Part shown: one piece after another, positions 7,193 through 8,640 of the stretch
Numbering within the stretch: the first letter of the stretch is position 1
Layout: each line of letters opens with the position of its first letter
Source of the DNA: Desulfobacteraceae bacterium
GTDB taxonomy: Bacteria; Desulfobacterota; DSM-4660; Desulfatiglandales; HGW-15
Direction: 5' to 3'
Length of the DNA: 8,640 nt
Assembly (NCBI GenBank): GCA_003819975.1
Contig: RPPU01000156.1
Span: forward strand, 1 to 8,640
Notes under the pieces: generated by a model
Database searches by the model: none
Seen by the model: only the letters and a program-made list of their open reading frames with translations
What the model was told of the DNA's origin: nothing
Position numbers and translations under genes: made by a program

Positions 7193-7972
7193 TTACTTCC
7201 TATAATAGCCCATGACGCGTTTATTGCAAATCCGTATTAAATCGCATAGCGCCAAAAAAGTGTGCTTGATGAAACTGACGGTGCTCATCTCCGTAACATA
7301 ATTAAACTCGATAGGAACGGTTAAAATTGTTTTATTCAACGCCTTCGCACAAACCAGGATATCAATATCAAAACTGAAACCGGGTATCGTCATCTTGTCA
7401 AAGATCTTCTCCGCGGTTTCTTTATCAAATCCTTTCAGGCCGGCTTGGGTATCTTCCATCTTTAAACCGGAAAATAGTTTTACGAAAAAATTAAAAACCC
7501 GGCCGGCCGTATGCCTGATATATATATAGGAAAGATTGCCCGATTTCATCATAAAAACACTATCGGCATGCATCCGGTCCGCAATGGCCACATTGGCCTG
7601 TTTATGGACCAAAGCATGGGTGATATCGGTTATGTTTTTGAAGGAATAAGGTAAATCGCAATCCGTAAAAATGATAAATTGTCCCTTGGCGACGGCTATT
7701 CCCTTTTTGATGGCCTGGCCCTTACCGCCGTTTTTTTTAAGATCAATATAATAATGTTTTACCGGAAACCCATTCCGATGATCCTTTAAATAAGCCTCTA
7801 TGGTCTGATTGGTTTTATCGGTACTGCCGTCATTGATAATGATGATTTCACTGGCCTGTTTGGCATCGACGCAAAATTGATGAAATGCCTTCAGGTTGTT
7901 GTACAGGAATGATTCCGCCTGATAGGCCGGAATGATGTATGAAACAAACGGATTTGTCTCTGAGTTATGCAT
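7193..7972 (-). CDS. GT2 glycosyltransferase, polyprenyl/dolichyl-phosphate sugar synthase-like
   Basis: A 259-residue GT-A fold enzyme that should transfer a sugar from a nucleotide donor, probably to a polyprenyl phosphate. Visible motifs: VSYIIPAYQAE (10-20), IIINDGSTDKT (44-54), KKNGGKGQAIKKGI (79-92), the metal-binding D-x-D in TDCDLPYS (103-110), and DTQAGLKGFDK (174-184) with FSFDIDIL (199-206). The last two follow the Alg5/dolichyl-phosphate glucosyltransferase pattern (D-T-Q-C-G-F-K, then F-D-x-E/D-L). No transmembrane helix is seen, so it is probably a peripheral enzyme at the inner face of the membrane. The ATG at 7972 is preferred over an in-frame TTG at 7981; neither has a good Shine-Dalgarno. 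It lies 17 bases after the CysN/C-like gene. The sugar carried is unknown; an N-acetylhexosamine would suit the next gene. Confidence 0.85.
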   Translation of the reverse strand: MHNSETNPFVSYIIPAYQAESFLYNNLKAFHQFCVDAKQASEIIIINDGSTDKTNQTIEAYLKDHRNGFPVKHYYIDLKKNGGKGQAIKKGIAVAKGQFIIFTDCDLPYSFKNITDITHALVHKQANVAIADRMHADSVFMMKSGNLSYIYIRHTAGRVFNFFVKLFSGLKMEDTQAGLKGFDKETAEKIFDKMTIPGFSFDIDILVCAKALNKTILTVPIEFNYVTEMSTVSFIKHTFLALCDLIRICNKRVMGYYRK

Positions 7973-7989
7973 GCACCGCAAACGCTGAA

Positions 7990-8640
7990 TTATAAGGGTT
8001 TGTAGATGATTCCTTTTTCCTGAAGCATTCTTTTTACCCTATGCGACGATTGCCCGAGATCAGCCACGTCGGGGAAATGCAGATCATAAGCGACATTGGT
8101 CGTCACCTCGTCGCCGATCCATATTACTTCTATTTTATCCGGGTTGATGATCGCCTTTATCAGGTCGATGTCTTCTTGGGTCAGCTCTATGGCGGTTAGG
8201 ATGAGGATGATCCCGGCCTCGATCATGATATGCGCCACTTCGGACAGCCTGCGCAAATGCTCCTGCCGGTTGTTGTTTCTGCCTTTGATGTCCGCATCCA
8301 CGCCGTACAACACATTGCCGATATTCATGAAATAGACGATTCTTCCGTCTCCAAAAAGCCGGGCTTCCAAGCTTCGCGCCAGCGGTTTTTTACCGATATC
8401 CTTTTTGCCCGTTATCAAGATCAACGTGGCGCGTTGATTGTATTTCTCCGTTCTTTGCTCTTGGGAAATACCGCTTTTTTCCCATTTGGTCTCCCGCAAG
8501 TACAACTTGTCCCTGACCCAGGTTTGCGGATCTTCCAAGTCTTCGAGAATAATGCCGCCCCCGCTGATCTCGTATTCGTCCACGATCACAAAACGGCCCA
8601 TCGGGGCGATGTCGTCCGGCAGGTCAAAGGCAACGGCCCC
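7990..8640 (-). CDS. CysN-CysC-type fusion, C-terminal part with degenerate APS-kinase-like domain (5' end off right edge)
   Basis: 216 codons of a larger gene continue to the window edge in frame. The first visible residues (AVAFDLPDDIAPMGRFVIVDEY, with EISGGGII) are the end of a CysN-type ATP-sulfurylase GTPase subunit. A linker of about 40 residues leads to a domain with APS kinase (CysC) architecture at about 70-216. EHLRRLSEVAHIMIEAGIIL corresponds to the well-conserved R-x-x-x-x-R-R-x-x-E-V-A-x-x-M-x-x-A-G region of CysC. The P-loop is altered to GKKDIGKKP (78-86), lacking the usual Ser/Thr after the lysine. The L-D-G-D-N segment reads MNIGN (about 105-109), losing both aspartates. Kinase activity is therefore doubtful. 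The protein normally works with CysD to make APS; CysD would be expected beyond the right edge. Confidence 0.8.
   Translation of the reverse strand, partial: GAVAFDLPDDIAPMGRFVIVDEYEISGGGIILEDLEDPQTWVRDKLYLRETKWEKSGISQEQRTEKYNQRATLILITGKKDIGKKPLARSLEARLFGDGRIVYFMNIGNVLYGVDADIKGRNNNRQEHLRRLSEVAHIMIEAGIILILTAIELTQEDIDLIKAIINPDKIEVIWIGDEVTTNVAYDLHFPDVADLGQSSHRVKRMLQEKGIIYKPL

Noticed and set aside
7728..7738. A-AAA-AAC slippery heptamer in the GT2 gene as a programmed -1 frameshift site.
   Set aside because: The zero frame gives a full-length GT2 protein with motifs on both sides; the run encodes the family-typical Lys-Lys-Asn-Gly-Gly stretch.
7990..7995. TATAAT on the minus strand just before the GT2 gene, as a possible -10 promoter element.
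   Set aside because: It overlaps the stop codon of the upstream gene, and no acceptable -35 element lies about 17 bases upstream (the sequence there is AAAAGG-like).

Overview
The window reads as one long minus-strand gene cluster from a mid-GC bacterium, probably Gram-negative. Nine coding regions follow one another with gaps of at most 22 bases or a 1-base overlap. No tRNA, rRNA, CRISPR array, insertion sequence, promoter or convincing intergenic terminator is visible, so both operon ends lie outside. The ArnT-like transferase and the CysN/CysC fusion would fit a proteobacterial or Desulfobacterota-type organism, but taxonomy cannot be fixed from this sequence alone.

In order of transcription (right to left): the 3' end of a CysN-CysC-type fusion, whose APS-kinase-like domain has lost key residues (7990-8640); an Alg5-like GT2 glycosyltransferase (7193-7972); a YdjC/ChbG/HpnK-family deacetylase (6382-7179); a GMC-family FAD oxidoreductase with a four-cysteine cluster (4712-6376); a methyltransferase with an N-terminal extension and one membrane segment (3603-4712); a short-chain dehydrogenase/reductase (2816-3598); a polytopic GT39/ArnT-like transferase (1229-2806); a zinc-ribbon methyltransferase (313-1206); and the N-terminal part of a protein with a possible PAS-like region (1-297).

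The enzyme set suggests building and decorating a glycolipid or another lipid-linked sugar. The GT2 enzyme could load a sugar onto a polyprenyl phosphate, the YdjC-like enzyme could remove an acetyl group from it, and the GT39 enzyme could transfer it outside the inner membrane. Francisella FlmF2, NaxD and FlmK work in this order when they add galactosamine to lipid A. The GMC oxidoreductase, the SDR and two methyltransferases could oxidise, re-reduce and methylate the sugar or lipid. This pathway is inferred from gene families and order. Substrates cannot be read from the sequence.

There is no gene-free stretch longer than about 22 bases.
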